Positions 35,319 to 42,666 of a DNA stretch of 64,000 nucleotides are shown in pieces. Both the position numbers and the translations under genes were made by a program. The DNA comes from VXNE01 sp963668365. GTDB lineage: Bacteria; Pseudomonadota; Gammaproteobacteria; Pseudomonadales; Azotimanducaceae. The DNA lies in contig OY764266.1 of NCBI GenBank assembly GCA_963668365.1, positions 2,728,001-2,792,000 of the forward strand, given 5' to 3'. Numbering within the stretch: position 1 is the first letter of the stretch; each line of letters starts with the position of its first letter. The notes beneath the pieces were generated by a model. It ran no database searches. It was not told the DNA's origin and worked only from the letters and a program-made list of their open reading frames with translations.

Positions 35319-36767
35319 TCAAACCCGGTCCACGCCGCCATCGCGCGTCTCCACCCGTACATCGTTCGCAACTTCGAACTCCCCGAATGCCGTTCCGAGT
35401 ACGCGGTCCGAAAGCCGGAGCGCGCGAACGACCTCGGCGGCGGCCGAGCGTCCGCACACGATCCGTTCCGGATGGAGTGCGAACCGAACGAACCCGCCGA
35501 GCGGACCCGGGCCGGCCTGCAACGTGCCGTGAGGATCTTCTCCCGGTTGCCACGTGCGGTACTCGTCGCCGTCCCGTAGTACGTCCAGCACGCAGTCGTC
35601 GTCGAATCTCCGCGGGGTGACCGACCAGCCCGCGCAGGTGCGATGGGCATCGGCGGACTCCACGATTGACCGTTCCAGGAGGTCTGCTCGGTAATCGAGT
35701 CGTTCGCCTTCGACGACTGCCAGGCACAACGGCGCCAGCGGTAGGCCGGCGCCCTGGGCCAGTGGCCCGAGAACCGCGCCCCCCCTGGCGTTCAATTCGG
35801 TGGGCAGGTAGCCCTCCTCGGCGAGGATCCCGTCGATGCCGAAGGGTCCGCGATAGTTCACTGTCTCACGGAGCGCCGCCCCTACCCGGAGGGCAAGACC
35901 GCGCATCGCTTCACGGTCCTCGGGAAGCGGATCGAATGCGGTCGCGCAGCCCGCGTAGTGCAGACGGTCGCCAGTGATCGGCCGGAGCACGACCATCTCG
36001 ACAGGCCGGAAGACGGCCACCGATTTGGCAAACACGATACCGTGGATGCTTGCCGAAATGCCTTCCAGGAACGGCATGACGCGTATCCGGTCGGCCATCC
36101 GCTGTAACGATGAGAAGGACTCACGGCCGTCGTCGCCGTGTCGCACCCAGCGCAGTCCCAAACCGCCGCCGTGGACGCCGTCCCGCGCATCCGCGGCCCA
36201 GACTGTGCCGAGACCCCGGTCCAACTCCCGTGCCGCGCCCATGAGTGCGTCGTAGTCCGCGGCGACGATCCGCGACGGCGCACGCGCGACGCCTGCCGAA
36301 TCCCAGAAGGCATCGATCCGCACCTTGTCTTCCAGTGCCGCCCAAGCGGGAGGCCGCGCGCCATACGCCATCCGGCCCGCCACATCGAGTGGCTCCGCCA
36401 AAGGGCTCGCAAAGATGAACCGTGCCGTACCGGATGGATCCCACGCGTCGATTGCCCTGCGCAAGTCGACAGGCAAGTCCTCGAGCGCACTATGCAGACT
36501 GCGGTTCTGTTCCAGCACGTCCGTGCTTTGGAGGCCCAGCACCCGCAGTTCCGCCTCCTCCTGCCCCGGCAGGGTGCCCGTCCCCTCGTTGGCGGCGATC
36601 AGGAACGGACGCTCGGCGCCGAGTGCCCTCAGTCGCCGCACAAGCCCCGTGAGGCCAACGGCGATGGGCCCGGCGATCAGGAACCTTCGACCGGCAAAGA
36701 CCGGACGCAGCAAGTCTTCGTAGTAGGCGCTTGCCTCTTCGGCCAACGGTGAGGCGTTGTCTTTCAT
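35319..36767 (-). CDS. ATP-grasp protein resembling PGM1-type peptide ligases (cassette 2)
   Basis: This is the 482-residue paralogue of the ATP-grasp protein at 27784-29205, clearly homologous along its whole length and by eye more than two thirds identical. The same blocks appear: FLIAGPIAVGLTGLVRRL, RVMPFLEGISASIHGIVFA, VEMVVLRPITGDRLHYAG, and FGIDGILAEEGYLPTELNAR at about residue 308, with the E-x-N metal site. Differences include an insertion near residue 75-85 (VLEQNRSLHSAL) and a C-terminal extension of about nine residues. The start at 36767 follows GAGGAG with six-base spacing. It is preceded by its own peptide gene and promoter. It converges with the broken APH-like gene. Confidence 0.75.
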   Translation of the reverse strand: MKDNASPLAEEASAYYEDLLRPVFAGRRFLIAGPIAVGLTGLVRRLRALGAERPFLIAANEGTGTLPGQEEAELRVLGLQSTDVLEQNRSLHSALEDLPVDLRRAIDAWDPSGTARFIFASPLAEPLDVAGRMAYGARPPAWAALEDKVRIDAFWDSAGVARAPSRIVAADYDALMGAARELDRGLGTVWAADARDGVHGGGLGLRWVRHGDDGRESFSSLQRMADRIRVMPFLEGISASIHGIVFAKSVAVFRPVEMVVLRPITGDRLHYAGCATAFDPLPEDREAMRGLALRVGAALRETVNYRGPFGIDGILAEEGYLPTELNARGGAVLGPLAQGAGLPLAPLCLAVVEGERLDYRADLLERSIVESADAHRTCAGWSVTPRRFDDDCVLDVLRDGDEYRTWQPGEDPHGTLQAGPGPLGGFVRFALHPERIVCGRSAAAEVVRALRLSDRVLGTAFGEFEVANDVRVETRDGGVDRV

Positions 36768-36771
36768 GGTG

Positions 36772-36828
36772 GGCTCCTCGCGGGGGCTTCCGCCCGGAGG
36801 AGCCGTCGACTGGACGCCTTCTCCGGGA
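36772..36828 (-). promoter_or_regulatory. two mutually exclusive hairpins controlling the ATP-grasp start, cassette 2
   Basis: On the minus strand GGCTCCTC (36804-36797) pairs perfectly with GAGGAGCC (36779-36772), hiding the Shine-Dalgarno GAGGAG. Part of the same strand, CTCCGGG (36799-36793), can instead pair with CCCGGAG (36827-36821). The SD-hiding stem uses different bases from cassette 1 but the same arrangement, which looks like covariation. Confidence 0.6.
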
Positions 36829-36858
36829 GCGGAGAGGTCCGTCGATCTCAATGGGTAT

Positions 36859-36963
36859 CTAGGTTGTCGGTGACCCACCGACAGGACGAACCTCACCACC
36901 AGCGCCATGCGGCAGCATGGCGACACTAATCACGGTCTGGATGTGGCGGGGGGTGAGGTCCAT
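36859..36963 (-). CDS. 34-residue peptide of cassette 2, candidate RiPP-type precursor
   Basis: This short gene starts at ATG 36963 and stops at 36859. Its C-terminal 19 residues, MLPHGAGGEVRPVGGSPTT, align without gaps to those of the cassette 1 peptide, sharing AGGEVRPVG and the terminal PTT. The first 15 residues are unlike the other copy. The 17-base stretch GAGGTTCGTCCTGTCGG is identical in both, so codon choice there may also be constrained. There is no Shine-Dalgarno; the -10 box ends 9 bases before the ATG. It precedes an ATP-grasp gene by 91 bases. Precursor peptide is the favoured reading, leader peptide the alternative. Confidence 0.65.
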   Translation of the reverse strand: MDLTPRHIQTVISVAMLPHGAGGEVRPVGGSPTT

Positions 36964-36972
36964 GGGCGGCGC

Positions 36973-37001
36973 ACCGTAGCGGCGAGTGGCATTCGAGTCA
37001 A
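36973..37001 (-). promoter_or_regulatory. promoter of peptide cassette 2
   Basis: On the minus strand TTGACT (37001-36996), a 17-base spacer, and TACGGT (36978-36973) precede the peptide ATG by 9 bases, exactly as in cassette 1. The -35 box overlaps the TGA stop codon of a Tn3-type transposase remnant (stop at 37000-36998), so the promoter sits at the very edge of mobile DNA. Confidence 0.65.
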
Positions 37002-37285
37002 GCCCTTGTGCCCTTTTGTGCCCTTTTTCGCCATCGGTACTCCCGGGTCATAAGGATGTGCTCGCACCCGAGGGGTGAGATGTGGCCGAGCAGCTCGGTT
37101 GGCACGGGCAGCCTGTCGCGCTGTCGTCCGTTGACGGCTTCGCCGAGGTGGCCGGTGTTCCAGTGGATGACGATGGCGGCGAGGAGATTCAGGCCCGCGA
37201 TTCGGTAGTGCTGACCCTCGGTGGTGCGATCACGGATCTCGCCGGCGCCCGACCCGCAACGGATCACGGCCGGCATGCCGGTCAT
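36998..37285 (-). pseudogene. C-terminal fragment of a Tn3-family transposase
   Basis: The minus strand encodes EIRDRTTEGQHYRIAGLNLL, AAIVIHWNTGHLGEAV, and LGHISPLGCEHILMTREYRW, the highly conserved C-terminal end of Tn3-family transposases (normally around 1000 residues). Only about 85 residues remain and no resolvase or complete terminal repeat was recognised, so this is a scar of a former Tn3-type element. Confidence 0.85.
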
Positions 37286-37650
37286 GGGTCTCGTGGTGGT
37301 CAGCGGCTACAACACGGATTCGCAACTGCTGCCGCGGACGCACCGACTGGCCGCGACGCTCGAGCGGACGATACACCTTTGGCAACCGGGTTCTGGCGAT
37401 TTCGTGATCCCGCCGCCGTCACGGTGGGAGCGTATGGGCCGGGAAGGGCCCTGACGCGGGGCGCGCCGGTTCCCGGTCCCGTTCCGGGAAGGACGGCGGT
37501 CGCGGACACAGCGGCGGTACCACTAGGACATCGCCCCGGGTAAGACAGCGGGGATGGGCGGACTCTGGCGGGTAGAAACGACGGACTGCTTGGGTAGAGA
37601 GATCGTGCACGTGGGGCGAGGGCGACACGGGCGAGATAGCGCGCGTAGGC
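37286..37650. other. gene-free stretch between Tn3 and integrase fragments
   Basis: No supported gene in this 365-base segment; short frames on both strands lack recognisable motifs. It is bounded by two mobile-element scars and is probably island debris. Confidence 0.35.
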
Positions 37651-37800
37651 CTAACGATGCAGTTGCACCACTGTCGCCAGCGCGGCCATGGCGAACCTGG
37701 CCCATTGGTCCATGAGGTCGCGGCGCTTCTCGAGGAGGTCGGATCGGGTGTAGGCCCGCTCGACCGCGGAGCCTGTCGGACGCGGCGGGCCGTTTCGGGT
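37651..37800 (-). pseudogene. C-terminal fragment of a phage-type tyrosine integrase
   Basis: The minus strand encodes VERAYTRSDLLEKRRDLMDQ followed by WARFAMAALATVVQLHR and a stop, the usual tail of P4-type tyrosine integrases (E-x-A-Y-x-R-x-D-L-x-E-x-R-R-x-L-M-x-x-W). The catalytic R-H-R-Y region is missing. It lies about 70 bases from the 3' end of the tRNA-Sec gene, the classic location of an integrase that used this tRNA as its attachment site. Confidence 0.65.
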
Positions 37801-37871
37801 TTGCTGGTCCAGATAGGGGTGAGCACGTCGACACAAAGAGAGCTTTTGAGACGGTGTGAGAAAATGGGAAT

Positions 37872-37965
37872 TGGCGGAAGAGGTAGGAGTCGAACCCACC
37901 AGACACGGTCTGCGCGTCTCAACGGCTTTGAAGGCCGCGCGCCCCACCGGGAGCGATACTCTTCC
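37872..37965 (-). tRNA. selC: tRNA-Sec (anticodon UCA)
   Basis: This is the selenocysteine tRNA, 94 bases including an encoded CCA. The 5' end GGAAGAG pairs with the 3' CTCTTCC; the anticodon loop CTTCAAA carries UCA; a long variable arm and the T-loop GGTTCGACTCC are present. Its overall layout matches E. coli selC closely. It ends six bases downstream of selB on the same strand, so the three sel genes form one cluster. Confidence 0.95.
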
Positions 37966-37970
37966 ACGAT

Positions 37971-39854
37971 TCAGTCTAACACCCGGCCCGGATCGCCCAC
38001 GAACTGACGGGAGTCGTCCACGCGGCGGGTAACGCCCTTGCGGTCGAAGTGCTCCAGCACTTCGATGACGACGTTGCGTCCCATGCCGGAGGCGTCTCGG
38101 AACTGACGCACGGTAAAGCCTTCCGGCAAGTCCCGGGCGATATCGGCCATGGCGCGAAGACGGGCATTGAGAAAGTAGCGGTTCGGGCTGACACGCTGGC
38201 ACAGGCCGAGGGCGGCCAAAGCGCGCATGTCGCGCTCCAGTGCGGGGAGAGGCGTTCGAAGGCGCTTGGCCAGGTCGCCGAGGCTCGGCGGTTGGGGGGA
38301 GTCGAGGAGCCGTTCAATGCGGTCGAACAGCGCCGCCAGGGCCTGCGGAATCTCGGCGCTGTGCTCGGCCAGTGCGTAGCTGCCGGACCGCGCTCGAACT
38401 TCGCCGGATTCGGTCAGATTTTCGAGGGCGATTTGCGTGATAGTTGTGGACACACGAATAGTTGTGGACACACGCAACGCAGTGGCCAGAGCTTCGAGTG
38501 ACATGCCGTCGCTTTCGGGCTCCGTTTGGTGGTGGTTGGCTAGCGCGTCGGCAACGGCGCCCTGGGTTGAGCGCGCGAGTTCCGGATGAATGACGTGATC
38601 GCCGTGCGTGATCAGTCCTGATCGCTGCACGAGTTCGTTCATGGCGTTCGCCGTCAGGTTCCAGTCGCGCCGGAACGTATTCGCAAGCACGGCATCGCGT
38701 CGCGCCAGTGCGGCGAGGGCGTCGCCGGTCGATGCGCGGCGCAGCGCGTCGATGCGCTCGAGCCGGTCCGGCGCGCGGCGGCGTCCGTGCGGCGCCTCGA
38801 CATCGATGACCGTGCCGCCGCCCAGGGTTCGGTCGAGGTCCTGGTCGCGCAGGATGAGGCGGTCGCCGACCTTCATGTGCGCAGGTTCCTGCAGCACGAG
38901 GTCTGCGGCGGCGGTGGCGCCGGGCTTTATGGGGGAGGCGTCCAGCAGGCTGATCCTTCCCTGGGTGTGGCTGGTCGCGACATAGACGTGAACCGGAGCC
39001 CAGTGGCGCACCGACCGGGAAAAGTCGTCCACGACCTCAAGCTCCAGGGTTGCGTCGCGAGTCGTGCCCGTGGTCGACTCGGCCACGATCCAGTCTCCCC
39101 TTGAAACCTCGTCAAGGCTCGCGCCGGTGACGTTAAGCGCGACGCGGTCACCCTCGATGGCGCGTTCGGCCGGGGTGTCCTGCACGAACAGCCCGCGCAC
39201 TCGCAGCGGCTGGCCGGTTGCCGCTAGTGCCAGATGGTCGTCGACACGCGTCGCGCCCGACACGACGGTGCCGGTGGCTACGACGCCGACGCCCCGCAGG
39301 GAGAAAGCACGGTCCACGGCGAGGCGGAACGCCCGGTCGTCCAAAGCGGAAGCATAGGCTTCGCCCGCCCGTTGCAGGTGCGAGCGCAGCGCGTCGATGC
39401 CGCGGCCGTCGGTGCATGAGACCTCGACGATCTCGGCATCGCGCAGAAACGAGTCCGCCGTCAGCGTCCGGATATCGTCTCGCACCGCGGAAATATGGTC
39501 AGGCTCGCTGCGGTCGATCTTGTTCAGTGCGACGATGCCGTGGCGTAGGCCGAGCAGCTTCAGAATCTGCAGGTGCTCGACCGTTTGCGGCATAACGCCG
39601 TCATCGGCGGCGACGACGAGGAGGGCGTACTGGTTGCGGGCCACGCCCGCGACCATATTGTGAATGAAGCGTTGGTGGCCCGGTACGTCGACGAAGCCGA
39701 TGCGCGTGCCGCCCATGTCGGCGTATGCGAAGCCGAGGTCGATGGTGAGCCCCCGGCGCCGTTCCTCGGAGAGGCGGTCGGTGTCGACGCCCGTCAACGC
39801 CCGCACGACGGCCGTCTTGCCGTGGTCGACATGGCCGGCGAGCGTGACGATCAC
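37971..39854 (-). CDS. selB: selenocysteine-specific elongation factor SelB
   Basis: SelB is the GTPase that brings Sec-tRNA to the ribosome at UGA codons marked by a SECIS element. The G domain starts with VTLAGHVDHGKTAVVRALTG (P loop), followed by GFVDVPGHQRF, NKIDRS, and a second beta-barrel domain; the C-terminal half holds winged helices that bind SECIS RNA, including FRDASGMGRNVVIEVLEHFD. I chose the GTG at 39854, which overlaps the selA stop in GTGA; an ORF extension to 39920 is out of family. The length is 627 residues. An in-frame 18-bp tandem duplication in the winged-helix region adds the residues VSTTIR. Confidence 0.95.
   Translation of the reverse strand: MIVTLAGHVDHGKTAVVRALTGVDTDRLSEERRRGLTIDLGFAYADMGGTRIGFVDVPGHQRFIHNMVAGVARNQYALLVVAADDGVMPQTVEHLQILKLLGLRHGIVALNKIDRSEPDHISAVRDDIRTLTADSFLRDAEIVEVSCTDGRGIDALRSHLQRAGEAYASALDDRAFRLAVDRAFSLRGVGVVATGTVVSGATRVDDHLALAATGQPLRVRGLFVQDTPAERAIEGDRVALNVTGASLDEVSRGDWIVAESTTGTTRDATLELEVVDDFSRSVRHWAPVHVYVATSHTQGRISLLDASPIKPGATAAADLVLQEPAHMKVGDRLILRDQDLDRTLGGGTVIDVEAPHGRRRAPDRLERIDALRRASTGDALAALARRDAVLANTFRRDWNLTANAMNELVQRSGLITHGDHVIHPELARSTQGAVADALANHHQTEPESDGMSLEALATALRVSTTIRVSTTITQIALENLTESGEVRARSGSYALAEHSAEIPQALAALFDRIERLLDSPQPPSLGDLAKRLRTPLPALERDMRALAALGLCQRVSPNRYFLNARLRAMADIARDLPEGFTVRQFRDASGMGRNVVIEVLEHFDRKGVTRRVDDSRQFVGDPGRVLD
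38440..38475. repeat. in-frame 18-bp tandem duplication inside selB
   Basis: The unit ATAGTTGTGGACACACGA at 38440-38457 is repeated at 38458-38475 with one final base changed (A to C). It inserts six residues so that SelB reads RVSTTIRVSTTI. The core GGACACAC recurs at other loci in the window. Confidence 0.9.
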
Positions 39855-41218
39855 GATGCGAGGTTCTTGAGCGAGGCGATCAGTTCGTCTATGGGGTCGG
39901 CGCAGCGCATGTCGAGCCACAGCCGTCCGGATTGCCGGCGCGAGACGACGGGTATGGGCAGGCGCCGGAGCTTTGCGGCGAGTTGCTCAATCGCCCGTCC
40001 GGACCCGGAAATGGCGACGGCGCGACTCGGTACATGCTGATCGGGCAGGGCGCCGCTGCCCAGCTGGCATTGTGATGCCTCTATGCTTATTGCCAGCGCG
40101 TGGTCGACACGTCCTGCGAGCGCTTCCGATACCGCTACGGCGCGGTCGTCGAGTTCCTCGATGGGCGTGGTCAACGTGGCGAGCAATGGGATGCGCTCGG
40201 CCACGGTGGATTCGTCTTCGTATGCGCGCAGCGTCGCGTCGAGGATCGCGAGCGTGATCTTGTCCGCGCGTAGCGCGCGCTTCATGGGGTTGCTGTCGAG
40301 GCGGGCGACGAGGTCGGCGCGACCGACGACGATGCCCGCCTGGACGCCACCGAGCAGCTTGTCGCCGGAGAACGTCACGAGGTCCACGCCCGCCGAGATC
40401 ATCTCGCGGGGCGTGGGTTCGTGAGGGAGGCCGAACCGTTCCAGGTCGACAAGGGTGCCGCTGCCGAGGTCGATGCAAACCGGAAGGTCCTGCGCCCGGC
40501 CGAGGCGGACGAGTTCCTTCTCGTCGACCGACGTCGTGAATCCCTCGATGTGGTAGTTGCTGGGATGCACCTTCAGGAGCAAAGCGGTGGAACTGTCGAT
40601 GGCATTCTCATAGTCACTGAGATGCGTGCGGTTGGTGGTGCCGACCTCGACCAGGCGGCTGCCGGAGCGGGCCATGATGTCGGGAATGCGGAAGCTGCCG
40701 CCGATCTCGATCAGTTCACCGCGGGATACGGGTACGGATCGATCCAGTGCCAGGGTGTTGAGCACGAGCATCACCGCGGCGGCGTTGTTGTTGACCACCG
40801 TGGCCGCTTCGGCGCCGGTCAGGAGCCTCAGCCTGTGGGTGACGATGCCTTCCCGGGTGCCGCGTCGGCCGGTCCGCAGGTCGTACTCCAGCGTGACGGG
40901 TCGAGTCGCTGCCGCCGTTGCGACCTTCATCGCCTCGGTGCTCAGGACCGACCGGCCGAGGTTGGTGTGGATGATGGTGCCCGTGAGGTTGAATACGCGC
41001 CGGTACCCGTGTCCGACGCTATTGGTGATCCAGTCGTCTATCGCGGACGCATAGCCCGATGTTCGAGTCGCCCAGTCGGGAACCTCGCTTCCGCGGGCTT
41101 CCTGCTGGAGCCGGCGCACGGCGTCCTTGACCACCTGCAGCCCCCAATGCCCGATGACGGGCGCGACGGACGCCTCCGACAGCACGGCCTCGACACTGGG
41201 TAGCGATCTGCGCGACAT
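39851..41218 (-). CDS. selA: L-seryl-tRNA(Sec) selenium transferase
   Basis: SelA converts seryl-tRNA(Sec) to selenocysteyl-tRNA(Sec) using selenophosphate and pyridoxal phosphate. The protein of 455 residues is full length. Family blocks are NLTGTIIHTNLGRS near residue 79, VVNNNAAAVML, the SNYHIEGFT strand, ICIDLGSGTLVDL-like text, and the PLP lysine in TFSGDKLLGGVQAG. Its stop overlaps the selB start by four bases. SelD, needed to make selenophosphate, is not in the window. Upstream of its start is a patch of short direct repeats rather than an obvious promoter. Confidence 0.95.
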   Translation of the reverse strand: MSRRSLPSVEAVLSEASVAPVIGHWGLQVVKDAVRRLQQEARGSEVPDWATRTSGYASAIDDWITNSVGHGYRRVFNLTGTIIHTNLGRSVLSTEAMKVATAAATRPVTLEYDLRTGRRGTREGIVTHRLRLLTGAEAATVVNNNAAAVMLVLNTLALDRSVPVSRGELIEIGGSFRIPDIMARSGSRLVEVGTTNRTHLSDYENAIDSSTALLLKVHPSNYHIEGFTTSVDEKELVRLGRAQDLPVCIDLGSGTLVDLERFGLPHEPTPREMISAGVDLVTFSGDKLLGGVQAGIVVGRADLVARLDSNPMKRALRADKITLAILDATLRAYEDESTVAERIPLLATLTTPIEELDDRAVAVSEALAGRVDHALAISIEASQCQLGSGALPDQHVPSRAVAISGSGRAIEQLAAKLRRLPIPVVSRRQSGRLWLDMRCADPIDELIASLKNLAS

Positions 41219-41228
41219 GACGGTCGAT

Positions 41229-41285
41229 TATCTGGATTCGGGACACACATATCTATCTGGATTCGCGGGATTGATTCGGGACACA
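41229..41285. repeat. short direct repeats upstream of selA
   Basis: TATCTGGATTCG occurs at 41229-41240 and 41254-41265, and GATTCGGGACACA at 41235-41247 and 41273-41285. They lie within 70 bases upstream of the selA start and share the GGACACA core with repeats in selB and near 54.8 kb. Confidence 0.8.
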
Positions 41286-41705
41286 TGCAACCACCATGTG
41301 GACTTGGGTCATGTCGAGACCAGACAGGCATTCGGAAGCCTCGCTCTTCAGTCCACGGTTGTAAGGATTGGAAGGTCCCATATGCGCGTTGCCGCTTGCG
41401 CAGGGAGGCGGTGCGTGCGATCCAGCGGGAGACCCGGTTGGTCGGTCGTGGGGCGGGTTCCGCCAGCGCTGCGGCGATGTCGAGGAGGAGATCGAGGTAG
41501 TCGCTGAGTGTGACCTCGAGTCGAGGCGCGGCGATCGGCTCAAGGCCGGAGGTGAGGGGTTGCAAGTAGGCGGTGAGGGCGGCGACGCTGTTTTCGCGGA
41601 GGCGGTCTCCGATGGAGGGGTCGCGGCACTGCTCGATGCATCGCGCCAGCCTCGCCCGCGATCCGACGCCCGAGAAGCCGACGACCGGACGGGCCTGCGC
41701 TTGGC
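41286..41705. other. 420 bases without a confident gene
   Basis: A minus-strand frame is open from 41784 to 41038 and its middle part (for example AALTAYLQPLTSGLEPIAAP and LSDYLDLLLDIAAALAEPAP) has fairly ordinary protein composition, so a gene remnant is possible. It overlaps two better-supported genes at its ends and has no recognised motif or ribosome site, so I do not call it. Confidence 0.3.
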
Positions 41706-42461
41706 TCAGCCCCGGGGTCCGTGGATGTCGTAGGGGAATCGCGCGGGGTTCGCTCCATGGGACTCGGCAAGGTCCCTCATCCACTGCCCGTCGTCATCGA
41801 CTCGAACGTCGTAGGCCGCGTCCTGGTTCTGCGAGAGCCCCGTCAGATAGCGCAAGGCACTCACGGATGGTGGACTGCCCGCGAAGAGAAGCATGGCCGA
41901 CGCGACCAGGAAGTGTCGTTCGTCGACGGAATCGCCGTGAAACCCGGCTTCGGCCCTTGCCAACTCCAGCAGTTCGCCGGTGTAGATCTCGGCCACCGAC
42001 TCGAGGGGGCGCTCGGCAACCGGATCGTCGCCGCGCCGCGCGACCCGCGCCCGTTCACCCCTGGCCAGCCACGCTTTGTGGCGGTCGGGGCCAAAGGCGT
42101 GCATGGCGTTCACGCCCAGGATCTCGACGACGTCCTCGCGCAACACCGGCACGTCGAGCCCCAGCGCTGCGAGCCAATCGGACACGGGCGGCCCGAGGCC
42201 CAGGTAGGCGAGTTCCATGTGAAAGTGGTCGCAGTGGGTGTCGCCGCGGTTCCGCGCCTCCGCCTCCGCCTTTGTCAGGAACGAGATGAGCCACTGGTGT
42301 TCAAGGACCCAATCCGGCCAGAGGCCTGGCTGCAGTTCGATCGTTGCGTTGGTCATTTTGTTGCCCTCGGTATGGACGTACCGACGAGCCGACGAATAGG
42401 ACTCACCCGTCTTGCGCATGCGTGCGCGGACTATGCGTTTGAGGGAATTGCGTGCGGTCAT
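41706..42461 (-). CDS. hypothetical protein with a Clp N-terminal-domain-like segment
   Basis: This is a 251-residue protein. The N terminus TARNSLKRIVRARMRKTGES with YSSARRYV is a basic helical segment seen at the start of various small bacterial proteins. The middle (EARNRGDTHCDHFHMELAYL, LGLDVPVLREDVVEILGV) recalls the repeated helical Clp N-domain, in which a histidine-containing loop and a G-x-D motif alternate. No AAA+ domain follows, so it would be a stand-alone adaptor-like protein if the guess is right. The ATG at 42461 was preferred over an in-frame TTG at 42473. It lies between selA and the fucosidase gene, all on the minus strand but not tightly spaced. Confidence 0.5.
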   Translation of the reverse strand: MTARNSLKRIVRARMRKTGESYSSARRYVHTEGNKMTNATIELQPGLWPDWVLEHQWLISFLTKAEAEARNRGDTHCDHFHMELAYLGLGPPVSDWLAALGLDVPVLREDVVEILGVNAMHAFGPDRHKAWLARGERARVARRGDDPVAERPLESVAEIYTGELLELARAEAGFHGDSVDERHFLVASAMLLFAGSPPSVSALRYLTGLSQNQDAAYDVRVDDDGQWMRDLAESHGANPARFPYDIHGPRG

Positions 42462-42666
42462 CGGTCCACCCAATCAACCCCGGTCATGGTTCCCCCAGCG
42501 AGTCCGCCCGGGGCGGGTCGACGATGACGCTTCGAGGACACACGCCCCCTTTACCTCCTTGGGTCAGCCTTGCTGGGGAAGGCTGGATGAGGTCAGGCGC
42601 GAAGCACGCTCGATTCGCACTATATCACGCGACCCGCCGGACTCCGCTTCGGTTCAAGGAAGGTTC

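Noticed and set aside
41038..41784. 248-residue minus-strand frame between selA and the Clp-N-like gene
   Set aside because: It overlaps both better-supported genes and has no known motif, although its centre is somewhat protein-like.
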